Counted from the first letter of the stretch, positions 1 through 13,590 are shown. The stretch: DNA of 64,000 nucleotides from Cephalopachus bancanus (GCA_027257055.1 JAPVLO010000001.1:15089501-15153500); one strand, 5' to 3'. The notes: generated from the letters alone by a model not told the origin. Translations and numbers: made by a program.

Positions 1-245
1 ATGCCACAATATGCCAGCGTGTAACACAGAGACAGGTGCAGGCATTCTACCCCAGGGGAGAGCTTTCTCTCCTCCCCCGTGTATTGGTTATTTATTTGTA
101 TTGCTACAGACACTCTGATTCTTATTTTAATCGATGGGTTCTAATCCATTACGATCGTTATTTATGCTGATATCCAAACTGTTCCAGATTTGGCTGTTGG
201 AGGTGTGTGTGGGGGGGTGATGATGTATTGTTGTTTTATTGCTTT
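1..245. repeat. Possible old LINE fragment
   Basis: AT-rich sequence containing a stretch (about 120-200) with 'ttatttatgctgatatcc' and 'gttccagatttggc'. It resembles a segment I recall from old mammalian L1 3' regions. The match is from memory and short. It is non-coding in any case: the frame open from 190 runs into the adjacent Alu. Confidence 0.3.
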
Positions 246-538
246 TCTTTTTTTGAGTTGGAGTCTCACTCGGTCGCCCAGGCTGGAGCACAGTGACACA
301 CTCACAGCCACTGTGAGTGGCGTCGACCTGCTGGGCTCTGGTGATTCTTCCGCCTCAGCCCTCCAAGTAGCCAGAACTGCAGGCGTGTGCTACCACGCCC
401 GGCTAATTTTTGATTTGTTGTAGAGACGAGGTCTCACCAAGTTGCCCAGGAGGGTCTCGAGCCCCTGGGATCAGGCAATCCTCTCACCTTAGCCTCCCAA
501 AGTGCTGGGATGACAGGCTTGAGCCACCGCCCCTGGCC
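246..538 (-). mobile_element. Alu SINE, full-length dimer
   Basis: A poly-T run at 246-254 is followed by the antisense of an Alu right arm, the linker (about 405-420) and the left arm, ending in 'gccaccgcccctggcc'. Both arms are present, so this is a complete dimer inserted in reverse. It abuts the 3' end of the L1 fragment that starts at 541, the same arrangement as at 6.9-7.2 kb. Confidence 0.93.
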
Positions 539-540
539 TG

Positions 541-835
541 TTCTATTTTTTTCACTAAGATTTAAAAATCAGTTAATTTATTTGTTTTAGAGCCGTGGGG
601 CACAAGCGGGGATGTACTACGTAGAGAGGCTGCACGCAGGGAAGTGTGGGCTTCTAGTGGGCCCCCTTTCTCCTGGTAGAGGACCCGTGTGTTGCCAGGG
701 GTCCCCACCCCCACCCTTGTGCACGTGTGACCAGTGATCCAGGCCCGCATCGGAGGGAGAATACGTGATGTTCAGTTCTTTGTTTCTGTGAAAGCTCACT
801 TCGTGGGATGGTCTCCAGCTGCATCCACGCTGCAC
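541..835 (-). mobile_element. L1 3' UTR fragment
   Basis: This antisense L1 3' end aligns by eye with the better preserved copy at 7.22-7.5 kb. Both contain a T-rich start, 'gtggggcac/tac', and the anchor 'gatgttcagttctttgtttctgtg' region followed by a 'ccatcca(g/c)' stretch. It is decayed and 5'-truncated, with no coding capacity left. Confidence 0.7.
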
Positions 836-2329
836 TGTTGCCTCCTTGTTTTACTGTCGTGTGACCCTGTGGTCACGAGCTCCTTCGAGGCCAGTGACGG
901 AAGCGGGCGGCTTATAGGCCCGATCACAGCCCCGGAAACCTGGCCTTGCCAGGGGCATCTGGTGATGGGCTGGGAAGTGCAGGTCATGGGTGCCCCCGGT
1001 CCCCCGCCGGAGGAGACTTCCTGGTTCTGGTGCCCAGTCCCTCTCCAGTCCCCACTTCCACCCTCTCCCTGGCTCCCCCGCCTTCTGGCTGTGCCCCAGT
1101 TCCTCTTCCTCAGAGAGTCCACTCTGCCCGGCTAGCCTTTCCGCCCAGAGGCTTCCTGGATAAGCCGCCCCTTCTTCGAATCTCGTCTTTGACGGCCATG
1201 TCTTTAGTTGCCGCTGCTCCGTTAACGCCTTCCAGAAAGTTACGTGGAAACCGATGTCTTTGATTCTCGAGTGAACGTCAGGACGGCTTACCTCCCCCTC
1301 CACGTGATGTCCACAAGCCACAGACTTGAATTATGTATTGCCCCCCCATGCAACATTCCTCTTCTATCAACTGCCCCAGCTGACTGGTGCCTCAGTTCAC
1401 CTTGAGGCCGTCCTAGGCTCTTCCCTCCCTGCCAACTCTCAGATGCTCTCAGGCACACTCTAGGAGAGCCCTGCAGGCTTTCATTCCGCTCTGGCTAAAG
1501 ACGGTCATTCTGATCCGGAGTCCGGAGTCTGTGACAGTCACGGCGACAATGGGAACCTGTGCTCTGAGTGGACAAGTCTTGGGAGAGTGCTTCATCGTGT
1601 CGGGGAGGCCAGAACAACGCCGCAGCTACCTACCTGCTGTTGAAAGCGTTCAAGTGAACGTCTGTGTGTCCCTTCCCTTGTTTCAGCTGCTGAGTGCCTG
1701 CCTCTGCTTGTGGAGGAGAGCACGGGCTTTTCGGCCTCTTTCCAGGATCTGCTGAAGGGTGACCTTGAGCAAGAAGTGCTTGTTTTGCAAGACTCCTTGT
1801 TTCTGGAGGTGATTTTTGCAGAAAGTCGAGTGAGCTTCAACGGAAGTTACGTATGTCATCTCAGGAGGTTCTGCTGGTCACTTTGTGGCAATTAACTCCG
1901 GGTCCTCAGCTCTACTGAGACTTATCCTGCCCCCCCTTTGAGCTTTCCCATTGGCTGGCAGCATCCAGACAGCCTCACTCATCCTTAAGGACCTGTTTGT
2001 CATCAGCCTCGTGGCTTGACAGGTTTGTTTCTGAAAAAAAAGTGCACGCAGATTCGAGTTTAGCTTCATCCTGTCAACCCCTTCTTCTTATCTTCCACGC
2101 CTCCCCTCTGCCCGTGGCTGCCATCTTACTTTCCTCTCTCGCCACGGCCATGCCGCTGGCCTCCCGTTATCCAGGGATGACGTACCACTCCCCTGCCCTG
2201 ACGTCCCCCACTGTGCCCCGAGTTGGTCAAGCTCAGGTCTGCTGCCCCAGCTCTCTGCTGAACGTTCCTCGCACGTGGCACAAGACAGGGGCCTGGGGTT
2301 GACATCAGGACCCCATAAGCTTTCCAACC
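836..2329. other. Unassigned single-copy sequence
   Basis: GC-rich to mixed sequence with no repeat family that I recognise. Open frames of 60-156 codons occur on both strands and overlap each other, with no recognisable protein domain or splice-bounded exon. I see no gene here. Confidence 0.5.
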
Positions 2330-2790
2330 TCACCTCAGAGGCCCTTTCTGTCTTTTTTTTATTGATTTTCTGGGTCTGGAGATTGTTTTAGAAGTTTTGA
2401 AATTGCATTCAACTCACTTAATAATTGTGGGGCTATTTAAATGGCTTATTTTACATTAGGAGAGCTGTGGTAGTGCATGGATTTTGAGGAACGGATCTGT
2501 TTCATCTGCAGGGTGAAATGTGTGTGTGTGGGGTTGTTAGTCTGTTTCCATATTGTTCTTTTGCTGTCTGTAGTGTCTGTAGAGATAGCCCATTTTCACA
2601 CCTGCTCTTGGTAAGTTGTGTCTTTTCTCTTTTATTCTTTGTCATTCGTACAAAAGTTTTGACAGTCTGGTCTGCCCGTAAAAAAAACAGTTTTATTGAC
2701 TTCTCGTATTTTTTGTTTTCAATGTCATCGATCGCGGCTGCTACCTTTATTATTTCCATTCTTTTGTTTGCTTTGGGTTTAATGCACTTT
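2330..2790 (-). mobile_element. Old L1 ORF2 remnant
   Basis: The plus strand has the AT/T-rich texture of antisense L1 ORF2: 'ttttattgac' at about 2690, 'tttattatttccattctttt' at 2747 and 'gctttgggtttaatgca' at 2770. These resemble the ORF2 region downstream of the endonuclease domain. The antisense frame is open for 85 codons and includes a lysine/arginine-rich KNKREKTQ segment, but it is otherwise degenerate. Probably an L1M-age copy. Confidence 0.5.
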
Positions 2791-4295
2791 CCCCCTCCGT
2801 CCCTCTGTCCACCCGACGTACTCTGCCCCTCCCCTCAAGGATTATGTCCATGCCCACCTCTCCTCTCGCTGGCCTGGGGAGTCCCTCCTGTCCCCACCAC
2901 CGTCTCCAGGCCAAGCTCAGTCATCCTCCTCTGTGGACCCACTACCAACAGCTCTCCCTCCTCTCTGGCAGCCACCTCTCACTCACGACTTGTCTACGTG
3001 AAGTATTTTGGGGTGGACTGTGAGTGACCTGAGGGATTGTCTCCACTTTTTAACCATTCTAAAGCCCGTCCCACCTAGAGGGGCACCTGGCACGCGGTAG
3101 ATGTTCATCAGGGTTCTGTGGGATGAGAACTTCACGACTCCAGCACGCCTGGAAGAAGTTGCAGAACAGGGTTGAGCACAGGAAGCTGTCACCTAGTGAC
3201 AGCTGTTAGAAACCAGTGACTTTAAACGGGCTAAAGACCTACTCCCCTCGCTCTGTGGGAGCCGCACAGCTTGCCTCTGCAGGAGAAGTCATTCTGGGGT
3301 TGTTTGCTCTTATGGTCCAGACACGTCTGCATCTTTAAATGGCTGACTGCCACCCCCACTCACCTGAGACGCTGCTGTGTTTCCTTGTGGGTTTTTCCTA
3401 GACAATTTGCTACAACTCGAGTCTGACACGTTCTTGCGAGCCTTTTGGAGATCTTTCTGGAGCCGTGGTAGGGATGTGAGATCGGACCCCGTGAAAAAAT
3501 CGAGTGAAGATGGAAATAATGTTTTCAGTGAGTTAGCCATTTTGGGCCTTGTTAATGACGAAAATAAATCACTGGAAGTGCTCAGTGTGAAATGAAAAGA
3601 GATGTGAAGTCAGGAACGAAAATAGGTTTTTCCAGACATTGCGGTAAAAGGAAGTGAGAAAACCAGCAGGAAGTGAGAAAACTTCAGCAGGAAGACAGGA
3701 GATCTTAAAAGGAAGGCAGGAAGGAGGACCCAAAGACTTTCAGGGCACCCAAGGGGAGGGCTGGCGACTGGGGGTCTCCCCCCGGGGGAGGGGGCGGGGC
3801 TGGAGCCACAGGGAGTTCCGGGCCTGAGGTCCACACGGTGGCCACGACCCTCCATGGGCCATGCAGGGCTTCTCTTTGGAACCGTCCAGACACTGGGCAG
3901 CTGCTCTCCGCCCGGTGGCCCTGGATGGCAGTGAGTGGACAGTGGGGCTTGGTGGGAAAGAGCCCCTGGCATGATCGGAGCTGCCTTGTCTTGGCCCTTC
4001 TGTGTCCTTGTGGATGGTGGCTTGTGTCACAGTCAGGGAGCCTTCAGAAGGTCACCCGGAAATGATGGAGAGACGCTTGTGACACCCCTGTCACTGGGCA
4101 CGTGGCCACATGTGCAGACGTGTCCCTTGGCATAGAAGGGCACTGTTGGAGGTTTCTGCGAAGCATTTCCTCAAACACAGCGCTGGTGACTGGAAGGCAC
4201 AGAGTTTGACGTGTGGAACGACACAAATAAGGTTTAGGCAGCTCTGTTCCCACGACCCAACCCCTGAGTCGAACATGCAAGGACACCCGCCATCC

Positions 4296-4400
4296 CTCCC
4301 GCTCTCCCCCCTTCTGTCTTTGGCCCCTCCCTCCTCCCTCCTCCCTCCTCCCGCTTCTCTCTCTGCTCCCTCACTCCCTCTGCTCCCCCCCTTCCCCCTT
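4296..4400 (+). repeat. Polypyrimidine CTCC-rich tract
   Basis: The plus strand is almost purely C and T, with repeated 'ctccctcctccctcctccc' units. The purine complement could form triplex DNA. It is low-complexity and non-coding. Confidence 0.8.
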
Positions 4401-6782
4401 AGTGACGGCTCCTCACCCACATGCAGGAGTCAGGGTCTGTTCCCGCCCTCTCTCCTCCCTCCTCCTCCCCTTACTGACCGGTCCCTCCGCAGGCCCCTTG
4501 CACTCCCTCCATAAGCTCCCCTCCCCTGTGGCCACAATGTGACCACATTGCTTCTTTCTTCCTGCTCTGGAAACTCTCCGTGGAGAGCTTCCGTCCACGC
4601 GCCAGGTAGCGTCCACGCCCTGGTGACTCCCTCGCTGCGGGTCAGGCCCAGTCACTTTCCTCGAGCTCCAGGCCCCCGGTCACCACCAGACGTCTCCACG
4701 TGGGTGCCCTGCTGGGACCTCACCCTCAGCACGCTCGCGCTGGACTTGCCATCTCCGGCCCTCTCGCCAGGGTTGTCGTCTCTGGCAATCTGTCTCGCGT
4801 CCTCTCACCCAGCGCACTGCCGTCTCCCAGTCTCCCAGCGTCCCCTCCACCTCCGAGTCCTAGTGTGTCTCTGCGTCTGACCCTGCACCCACCCTGCCCG
4901 AGCCCTCACACGGTGCCCGTGCTGGGCCGGGGTCCCCCGCCCTCCTCTGCAGTTCTTTCCTTACGGTCCCACCTGTGTTTCTCCTCCAGCGGCCAGTCGC
5001 ACAAGGGATCATCCCAGGCCCCTGGTCCTGGGGACAGAGTCCCTTTCAGGGAGACCCAGCTGTGCACCCATCACCCCAGCCATGCGGACCTGTCACTACC
5101 CCCACCCCCTCACTCTCTTGTGGTTCTGAACGTTTCACTTGCGTCCTCCGGGCTTGGAGCGCCCATTTGTTCTTTCTTGTTTGGGCAAACTCTTACCCGT
5201 CGGAAGCGCCTTTTTTTGCACTGGGGTTTGTCAATGAGCATATGTCATGTACTCATTCACTAACAAGGTGCATTTGGATAAGCTTCTTGACATCTCCAAG
5301 ACTCACCGCCTCACGGGCAGGTGAAGGAACAGTCATGATATGACACAGACACTTGTCATACACTCGTGGAGGGCCCATGTTCTAGTCTGTTTCCTCATGT
5401 GCCAGGGCAGGGAAGAGCCTGGCCTCGGAGAGAGAGCAAGCAGTGACCCCTCAGGGTTCCGGGAGGTGGGGAGCTGGGAACTGCACTCCACACTGTGGAC
5501 AACAGATGTTTCTTGACAATGGGGCGCATGGGTTGAGCCAACCTTTGCAATGTGAGTTAATGGACGCAGTGACAGTGTTTCCAGAGAGTTCTGCAGTTTT
5601 TCCTTAAAACCAGCCTCCCACTCCTCCTCGCCTTCCAGGCTGAGGTGTCCTGGACGGTCGGGCAGTGGCTGTTCCTGAGTGAAGAGGTGTCACAGAAGCG
5701 GGTGCTGGAAACAGACAAGGACGCAGGTGTGAGACCACGGCCTGGTCTACGTGGCCAGCCAGGACGAACCCTCCGTGACCCTCCTGATGCATGAACGAGG
5801 CCAGCACGGCGAGCCCCAGGGAGGCTGTGGCGGGGACACGGGCAAGTGTGCCCATGAGAGGATGGTGCCCGCGTGGCAAGGGTCTTCCCTTGCTCACCTC
5901 TGAGCCCACACACACGCAGGTCTGAGGATGAGGACCCCAGGGACCGAGATAAGGGTTAGGAGAGGAGCCGCCTAGAGAGATGTTCCAGGGAATCGAGGAT
6001 GGTTCCAGGGAGAGTCCGCAGAAATGAAAGGCTTTTCCCTTGATGGCCCGGCAGGAAACCTGTGACTTGTGGATCCCAGGGCGGTGGCCTTGTGACAACC
6101 CTGGGCCTGGTCCACCCGCTAGACTGCTCCTGGACTCTTGACCCCCGAAACGACACGGTGGTTGCTTTAAGTTTCTAGGCTTTGGGGTATCTGCAGCACT
6201 GACACAGCAATGACAGCAGAGTCTCCGTGGGTCTCCCCGAGGCCTCCCTCAGTGACCCTGATGTGGAGGAGGCTCAGTGGGTCTTCTCAGGCCTCCTGCG
6301 ACCCCAACGCGCACTCAGGCCTGGGGTCCTTTCCCATCAGCCTCAGCTCTGCTGCCCTCGGGTCTGGGGTCCAGGCTCCCCGGGCTCCCCCTCCTCTACC
6401 CTGCATGGGCTCTTGCCCTTGGGGGTCTTATCCCTGAGAGCCCCCCAGGCCCAGCTCTGGGAAAGCCCACTGGTCTCGCTGCTGTGACCATCGCCTCCTG
6501 AGGGAAGCTCCGGGGGCGCCTGGAACCCCACGCCACGCTCTTGGGCCCCAATGAGGTGAGGACTGGAGTCAGCTCTTCAGAGTGGCCCAGCTCCCAGGGC
6601 AGGAGGCAGGGAGGCGAGCGCGCCCGGCTCAAGGGGCGCGAGGCTTGCCAGGCACAAGCCTCCTCCCTTGCCTGTCCCATGGTAGTCACTGCAGAACCTT
6701 CTGGAGGGCTGTGGTGAGGATGACCTTGGACGGGGTGGAGGCAGAGAGGAGTCCTGTCCCTGCAGAATGGGCTGGCTGAGGT

Positions 6783-6885
6783 CCTGACGTCCGTGTGGCT
6801 GGTCCTCCTTAAGCCCCTGTCAAGAAGATCCCAGCTGTGGTCTTGACGTCCATGTGGACGGGCCTCCTCCAGCCCCTGTCACGTG
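6783..6885 (+). repeat. Two-copy tandem duplication, about 59 bp
   Basis: The copies share 'gacgtcc(g/a)tgtgg', 'g(g)tcctcct/ggcctcct' and 'agcccctgtca'. The shared anchors at 6786 and 6845 give a 59-bp period. The copies are imperfect. Confidence 0.7.
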
Positions 6886-6918
6886 GTGTGTTTGGGGACC
6901 TGCACAGGGTAGTCCATG

Positions 6919-6932
6919 GAGCCCAGATTTTA
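6919..6932 (+). repeat. Target-site duplication, left copy
   Basis: The 14-mer gagcccagatttta here recurs exactly at 8627-8640. The pair brackets the Alu and the L1 between them, so it marks the original L1 insertion site. Confidence 0.85.
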
Positions 6933-6939
6933 TTTTATT

Positions 6940-7218
6940 TATTATTTTATTTTGAGTTGGAGTCTCACTCTGTCACCCCAACTGGAGGGCAGTGGCAGCA
7001 CAGCCTCGACCTGCTGGACTCCGGCCATCCTTCCGTCTCAGCTTTCCAAGTAGCTGGAACTACAGGCACGCGCTACCACGCCCTGCTCATTTTGATTTAT
7101 TGTAGAGATGAGGTCTCGCCAAGTTGCCCAGGCGGGTCTCGAACCCGCGGGCCCAGGCAATCCACTCACCTCAGCCTCCCAAAGGCGCGGGATTACAGCC
7201 TGAGCCACCGAGCCCGGT
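6940..7218 (-). mobile_element. Young-type Alu in the L1 tail
   Basis: A reverse-orientation dimeric Alu of the younger group. It shows the antisense of the linker (gatttattgtagagatgagg) and of GCGGGTTCGAGACCCGCC. It lies between the left target duplication and a residual T-rich stretch (7218-7245) that represents the L1 poly(A) tail. The Alu therefore inserted into, or was joined to, the L1 tail in the same orientation. Confidence 0.93.
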
Positions 7219-8626
7219 TTATTTTTTTAATATATATTTTTTATTTTAAAGTTGTGGGGTACAGTTAAGGGTTAGGTATACAAATATTCATTGTGCAGTT
7301 ACCCTTGTTGATGAGGTGTGTTCCCCTTCACCCCCCTGGGGGCAGTTTCCCACTACTGTCAATCCTTTTCTTATAGCAGTACGGTAGTTGTTCAAGGTCC
7401 ACTTATGAGTGAGAACATATGATGCTCAGATCTTTGTTTCTGTGAGAGATCACTCAGGATTATAAACTCTAATTCCATCCAGGTTACTGCAAAATTCATG
7501 AATATGTTCTTTTTTTATGGCTGTATAATATTCCATCGTGTATGTGTATCACACTTTTAAATCCAGTCCTCTTTTGATGGGCAGCGTGGTTGGTTCCAGG
7601 TTCTTGCTATTGTGAACAAGGCTGCGAGAAACATATGTGTGCAGATATCTTTTTTATAGAGTGATTTGAGTTCTTCAGGGTATATTCCCAGTAGGGGGAT
7701 CGCGGGGTCATATGGGAGGTCAACTTTTAGAGCTTTTAGGAATCGCCACACTGCTTTCCACAGAGTTTGCACTAGTTTGCACTCCCACCAACAGTGTAAA
7801 GGCGTTCCCTTTTGGCCACATCCTCTCCAGTATCTGTTGTTTTTTGAGTTATTGATGATGGCCATCCTGACTGGAGTTAGGGGTACCTCAGTGTAGTTTT
7901 AATTTGCATCTCCTTGATGACTAGTGAGGTTGAACATTTCTTCATGTATCTGTTGGCCGCTCGCATGTCTTCTTTTGAGAAGTGTCTGTTCATATCTTTT
8001 GCCCACTTTGTAATGGGGTTGTTTGTTTTTTTCTTTTCAGCACGTTTGAGTTCCTTGTAGATTCCTGATGTTAGGCCTTTGTCAGACATGGAGTTGGCAA
8101 ATACTTTCTCCCAGTCTGTGGGCTGTCTCCCTGCTCTCTTGATGGTTCCTTTGGCTTTGCAGAAGCTTGTCAGTTTGATGAGGTCCCACTTGTCTATCTT
8201 ATCTCTTATGGCTCGTGCAGTTTGGGTTTTGCTCAGGAACTGGATGCCAGTTCCAACTTCCATAAGGGTGTGTCCTGCATTTTCTAAAGTTTGAGGTTTT
8301 ACATTTAGGTCTGTGATCCATTTAGAGTTAATTTTTTGTATGGGGATAGATGGGATCCTGTATGAATCTTCTGCATGTGGTCAGCCGGTTTTCCCAGCAC
8401 CATTTACTGAATAGGTTCTCCTCTCCCCAGTGGCGGGTGCTTTGTCGAAGATGAGTTGGTTGAGAAATTGAGGTTCTGCTTCTGGAATCTCAATTCTATT
8501 CCTTTTGGTCTATGTGTCTGTTCTTGTACCAGTCCTCGTCTGTTTTGTTATTGTAGCTTTACAGTAAAGTTTAAAGTCTGGTAGTGTGATACCTCCTGCT
8601 TTGTTTTTTTTGCTGAGGATTGTTCT
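7219..8626 (-). mobile_element. 5'-truncated L1 (ORF2 3' part and 3' UTR)
   Basis: LINE-1 in reverse orientation. The 3' UTR occupies about 7219-7550. The C-terminal part of ORF2 lies at about 7557-8626. Reading the minus strand, segments such as [15 protein letters not shown], [47 protein letters not shown] and DPAIPLLGIYPEELKS match the post-reverse-transcriptase C-terminal region of L1 ORF2p. The element is truncated at 8626 inside ORF2, so endonuclease and RT domains are absent. The frame shifts at about 7878-7883, where one base appears missing before the segment resembling LTPVRMAI in other L1s. It is dead but only moderately diverged. The matching 14-bp duplications outside confirm target-primed insertion. 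Confidence 0.95.
7557..8263 (-). pseudogene. L1 ORF2p C-terminal fragment, frameshifted
   Basis: Two open blocks in different frames (7877-8263, 128 codons; 7557-7865, 102 codons) are successive parts of one ORF2 C-terminal domain. The first ends [10 protein letters not shown] and the next begins at MAIINNSKNN, which are adjacent in intact L1 ORF2p. A single-base loss at about 7880 splits them. The cysteine/histidine-containing RGCGQKG...HCWWECK region is retained. No catalytic domain is present, so no function is expected. Confidence 0.9.
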
Positions 8627-8640
8627 GAGCCCAGATTTTA
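8627..8640 (+). repeat. Target-site duplication, right copy
   Basis: This exact 14-bp match to 6919-6932 closes the composite L1+Alu insertion. Confidence 0.85.
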
Positions 8641-8794
8641 ATAAGCCCGACTGTGCGAGAAGCACTTCCTGAGCTCACGGCTTACAGCGGCCCCGAGTGT
8701 CTCCTGCCTAGTGACCCGTGTGGGTGAGAGGCCCATGGTGGACCCTTCATCACCAACGCTCCGCTTCACAGTTCCATCTTTCCATTTTATTTTG

Positions 8795-9077
8795 CTTTAT
8801 TTTATTTATTTCTGAGTTGGGGTCTCTGTCGCCCAGGCCGGAGTGCAGCGGTGCCATCACAGCTCACCACAGCCTCCTCCTCCTGGGCTCGGGCAATCCT
8901 CTCACCTCAACCTCCCGGGGAGTGGGACTACAGGTGCCTGCCACCATGCCGGCTAATTTTTAAATTTTTTTTGTAGAGATGAGTTTTCGCTATGTTTGCC
9001 CAGGCTGGCTCAAAGGATCCTCCCGCCTCAGCCTCCCAAAGTGCTGACCTGACAGGTGTGAGCCATTGCACTTGGAC
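8795..9077 (-). mobile_element. Alu SINE, J-like
   Basis: Reverse-orientation dimer from 'tttctgagttggggtctctgtcgcccagg' to 'gccattgcacttggacc'. It is diverged and lacks the younger-group GCGGGTTCGAGACCCGC feature. Confidence 0.9.
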
Positions 9078-10881
9078 CCCAGTTCCTTGAGTTGAGGCCT
9101 CGTTGTGTGTCTGTGTTGCCAGCACAGTCATCGTGTCCTTTGGGGCCCTCTGCTCTGGGCTGGGTGCCTGGGATGGAGCTCTTGCCTCCCCGGAAGGTCC
9201 CCTTCCAGGGGGGCATCCCTCACCCGAATGCGGTGCATGCAGCGCCTGGAACAGCCCCTCTCTGTGGAAAAGGAACCGCAGCCTCCAGTCAGCCCAATTA
9301 GAGGGCTTAGAGGCAATCCCGGGCTCCTTGGGACCCTGGGTTTTACAACGCGCCTGCAGGCACCGCCAGGATGAACGTGTTTCCATGTGTGCTCCTCTCT
9401 GTGTCGCTTCCCCTGCAGATGAGAGGCTGTTCTCTGAGTTCTCGCTACACAGACATGCGGTCTTCCTCTTCCTTCCGACAGTCAATCGGCCTCCCAGCTG
9501 GGGGAAGGCTTGAGCCTGGACGTCTGGTTCTTGTCCCGTGCGTAGAGATGGGATGAGTCTGTTTTCGAACAGTTCACGGGGAGAGATGCATGTTGTGGGT
9601 TGGGCTTACGTTGTGACAAGGACATTTTGGGGTGGACTGTGAGTGACCCGTGGATGGTTTTGCATAGAGTGGCTTCCCTGAGACCCTGTTCTTTCTCCAG
9701 TCATTCACATGGGTGTCAGGGTCTGGCCCGCGTGTGACGTGGCTCATGGGTGCTGCGGAGGACAGGGCCCTGTGTGTGGGAGTTCTTCGTTTCTAGGCTT
9801 TGGGGTACTTTGGCACTGACACACCGAGGTAGCCATCGGCCGGGCACCGTGCTGTCTTCCCTGCTCCCTCCAGCCTCTGCAAGGAGGGACCAGTGAGGCA
9901 TTCACAGCCCTTCCTGGGTGTCATGGACCCCCTGGGGAGACTTTGCTAGGCCTCAGAGGACACAGACTGTCTTTTCCTTCCTCTTGTCCTGTGGAACCCA
10001 GGGCAGGAGGAAGGATAAGCTCGAGGCTGGCAGGTTCCTTTTGAGAGACGTGCGTGTGGCTCTCAGGTACAGAGGGTAGGGTGGACGAACTCAAGGTGTC
10101 CAAGGGTGGTGGGTGGGAGGAAAGGCCTTCCCAGCCCCAACCTGGTCTCTGAAGCTGGCACCTAGACAGCTGGTGGTCCTGGGGGGAACACAAGGGTTCA
10201 CACAGGAGAGCTGTTGGGAAGAGCTTCAAGACGAGATGCAGGGAGGAGCTCCTGGAGCCAAGGGCCTCAGCCAGAGGCCTTGAGAAGCCACACGGCCGTA
10301 CTGTGTAGGTGAAGGACACTCGTACCGCGCAGACCATGGGACTCCGGGCAGCGCTGGCGACAGCAACTCCCTTCCAACCACTCACGCTTCCTCCCCTCCC
10401 GCCCGAGAGGCTTGACCCTCCTCACTCCCAGGGTCCCTTCTGAATTTAGGCCCTCACATCCCCCTGCCTGCTGATGCCTCGCAAGCCGATGTCGCCAGCC
10501 CGTGCCTCTGTCCTGGACCCGGCACGTGCACCAGCCCCGGCTAACAGCTCCATCGCGTGTCTGTGGGCCCCTCAGTGCCTCGCGTCCAAAGCGGAAGGCC
10601 TGGTTCTCCTCCCAGACCCGCTCCCTCTGTGGGTCCGCCTGCTTGTGTGAAGGCAACGCCATCCTTCCGGTTGCTTGGACCACCCGAAGACCCGGCTGGC
10701 TCTCTCTTCCAGTTGCGCTCAGAACCCAGCCCTCCCTGCCCTTCCCTAAGCCCTGACTGACTGCACCCTCTCCTGCTTCGATGACCCGCCTGCCGGCTGC
10801 TCTTCTTCCTCCTTGCCTCTTCCTCCGAAAGTCTCTCATTAACACGGGAGCGAGAGAGAACCGTTTAAAATGTCGCTCGGT
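9078..10881. other. GC-rich sequence without a gene
   Basis: About 1.8 kb with no recognised repeat or domain. The longest open frame (245 codons, minus, 10267-11004) has no recognisable motif and runs into the Alu at 10882. A stretch near 9797-9830 (tttctaggctttggggtac) resembles 6170-6205, and 9629-9652 resembles 3006-3029, so old dispersed repeats are likely. No gene call is supported. Confidence 0.5.
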
Positions 10882-11175
10882 GCTGGGCGCAGTGTCTCCT
10901 GCCTGTGGGAGGAGCACTTTGGGAGGCCAAGGCGGGAGGCTCACTTGAGGCCAGGAGTTCGAGACCAACGTGGACAACTTAGTGAGACCCTCATCTCTAC
11001 ACAAAACAAAACAAAAAATTTAGCTGAGTTTGGTGGTGCCTGCAGTCCCAGCGACTTGGGAGGCTGAGGTGGGAGGATCGCCTGAGCCCGGGGCTTGGGC
11101 TGTGGTGAGCCGTGATTGGGTCACTGCACTCCAGCCTGGGTGACAGAGCTAGACCCTGTCTTTAAAATAAAAGTC
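10882..11175 (+). mobile_element. Alu SINE, J-like
   Basis: Forward dimer beginning 'gctgggcgcagtg'. It has an A-rich linker (acaaaacaaaacaaaaaattt), a right arm with 'cactgcactccagcctgggtgacagag', and a short A/T-rich tail. Confidence 0.93.
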
Positions 11176-11184
11176 ATTTGGGGT

Positions 11185-11745
11185 CTTCTCTGCTCAAAAT
11201 TCACCAACACCCCCACCCTCTTTCATTTAGAGCAAAACTCAAAGCCCTGGCCATGGCCACAAGCCCCTGTGTGTGTTGACCCTCCCTGGATATGCACTGA
11301 CCTCCCCTCCGACCATTTTCTCAGCTCCAGCCACTGGTCTCTGCAGCTCCCCGTTGCCCAGGAGTGCTCCTGCCCCAGGGCCTTTGCACTGGCCACTCTC
11401 TTTACTGGAAATATTCTTCTGGGACCCACATGGCGTGCTCCCTCACTTTTCAATATTTGCTCACAGGTTGTCTTCTCCACGAGCCCCCCAGTGGCCCTCC
11501 TTAAAGCAACGCTGCATCTCCCACTCCCCACTCCCTGTGCTCCTAACCTTGCTGAATTTTCCTGTGGCCTTTGTCACCATCCAGCAGATTACGTCATTTA
11601 TTCAGTGGCGGTGTTCATCACAGATCTCTCCTCCATGCCAGATTCTAACCTCCACGTAGGCAGGCATTTTCGTCCCCTTTGCTGACTGAGGCGTCTATCC
11701 TAAGCATGCCTGGCATGTGGTAGAGCCCAGTGGGTATCTGCAGAC
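11185..11745 (+). mobile_element. L2 LINE 3' end
   Basis: The order of short anchors matches the mammalian L2 3' region. They are 'ctgctcaaaattcaccaacac', 'caaagccctggccat', 'ccccagggcctttgcactgg', 'tgctccctcacttttca', 'tttgctcacaggttgtcttctcc' and finally 'catgcctggcatgtggtaga'. The last resembles the L2 terminus with its cctggcacatagtagg signature. It is old, diverged and non-coding. Confidence 0.82.

Positions 11746-13590
<1,845 letters not shown>

Larger units (their letters stand above)
2791..6918. other. GC-rich single-copy stretch without a gene
   Basis: About 4.1 kb without an identifiable gene. Minor features: a weak MIR/L2-like end at about 3085-3115 ('cacctggcacgcggtagatg'); a 22-bp imperfect duplication around 3650-3695; a pyrimidine-rich CTCC tract at about 4296-4400; a possible MaLR-LTR-like end near 6155-6215; and a 59-60 bp imperfect tandem duplication at 6783-6885. 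Frames of 75-187 codons lie in C-rich DNA and overlap one another. Confidence 0.5.

Noticed and set aside
7557..8263. Functional reverse transcriptase gene
   Set aside because: Only the ORF2 C-terminal part is present. It is 5'-truncated and frameshifted, and lacks the endonuclease and RT domains.
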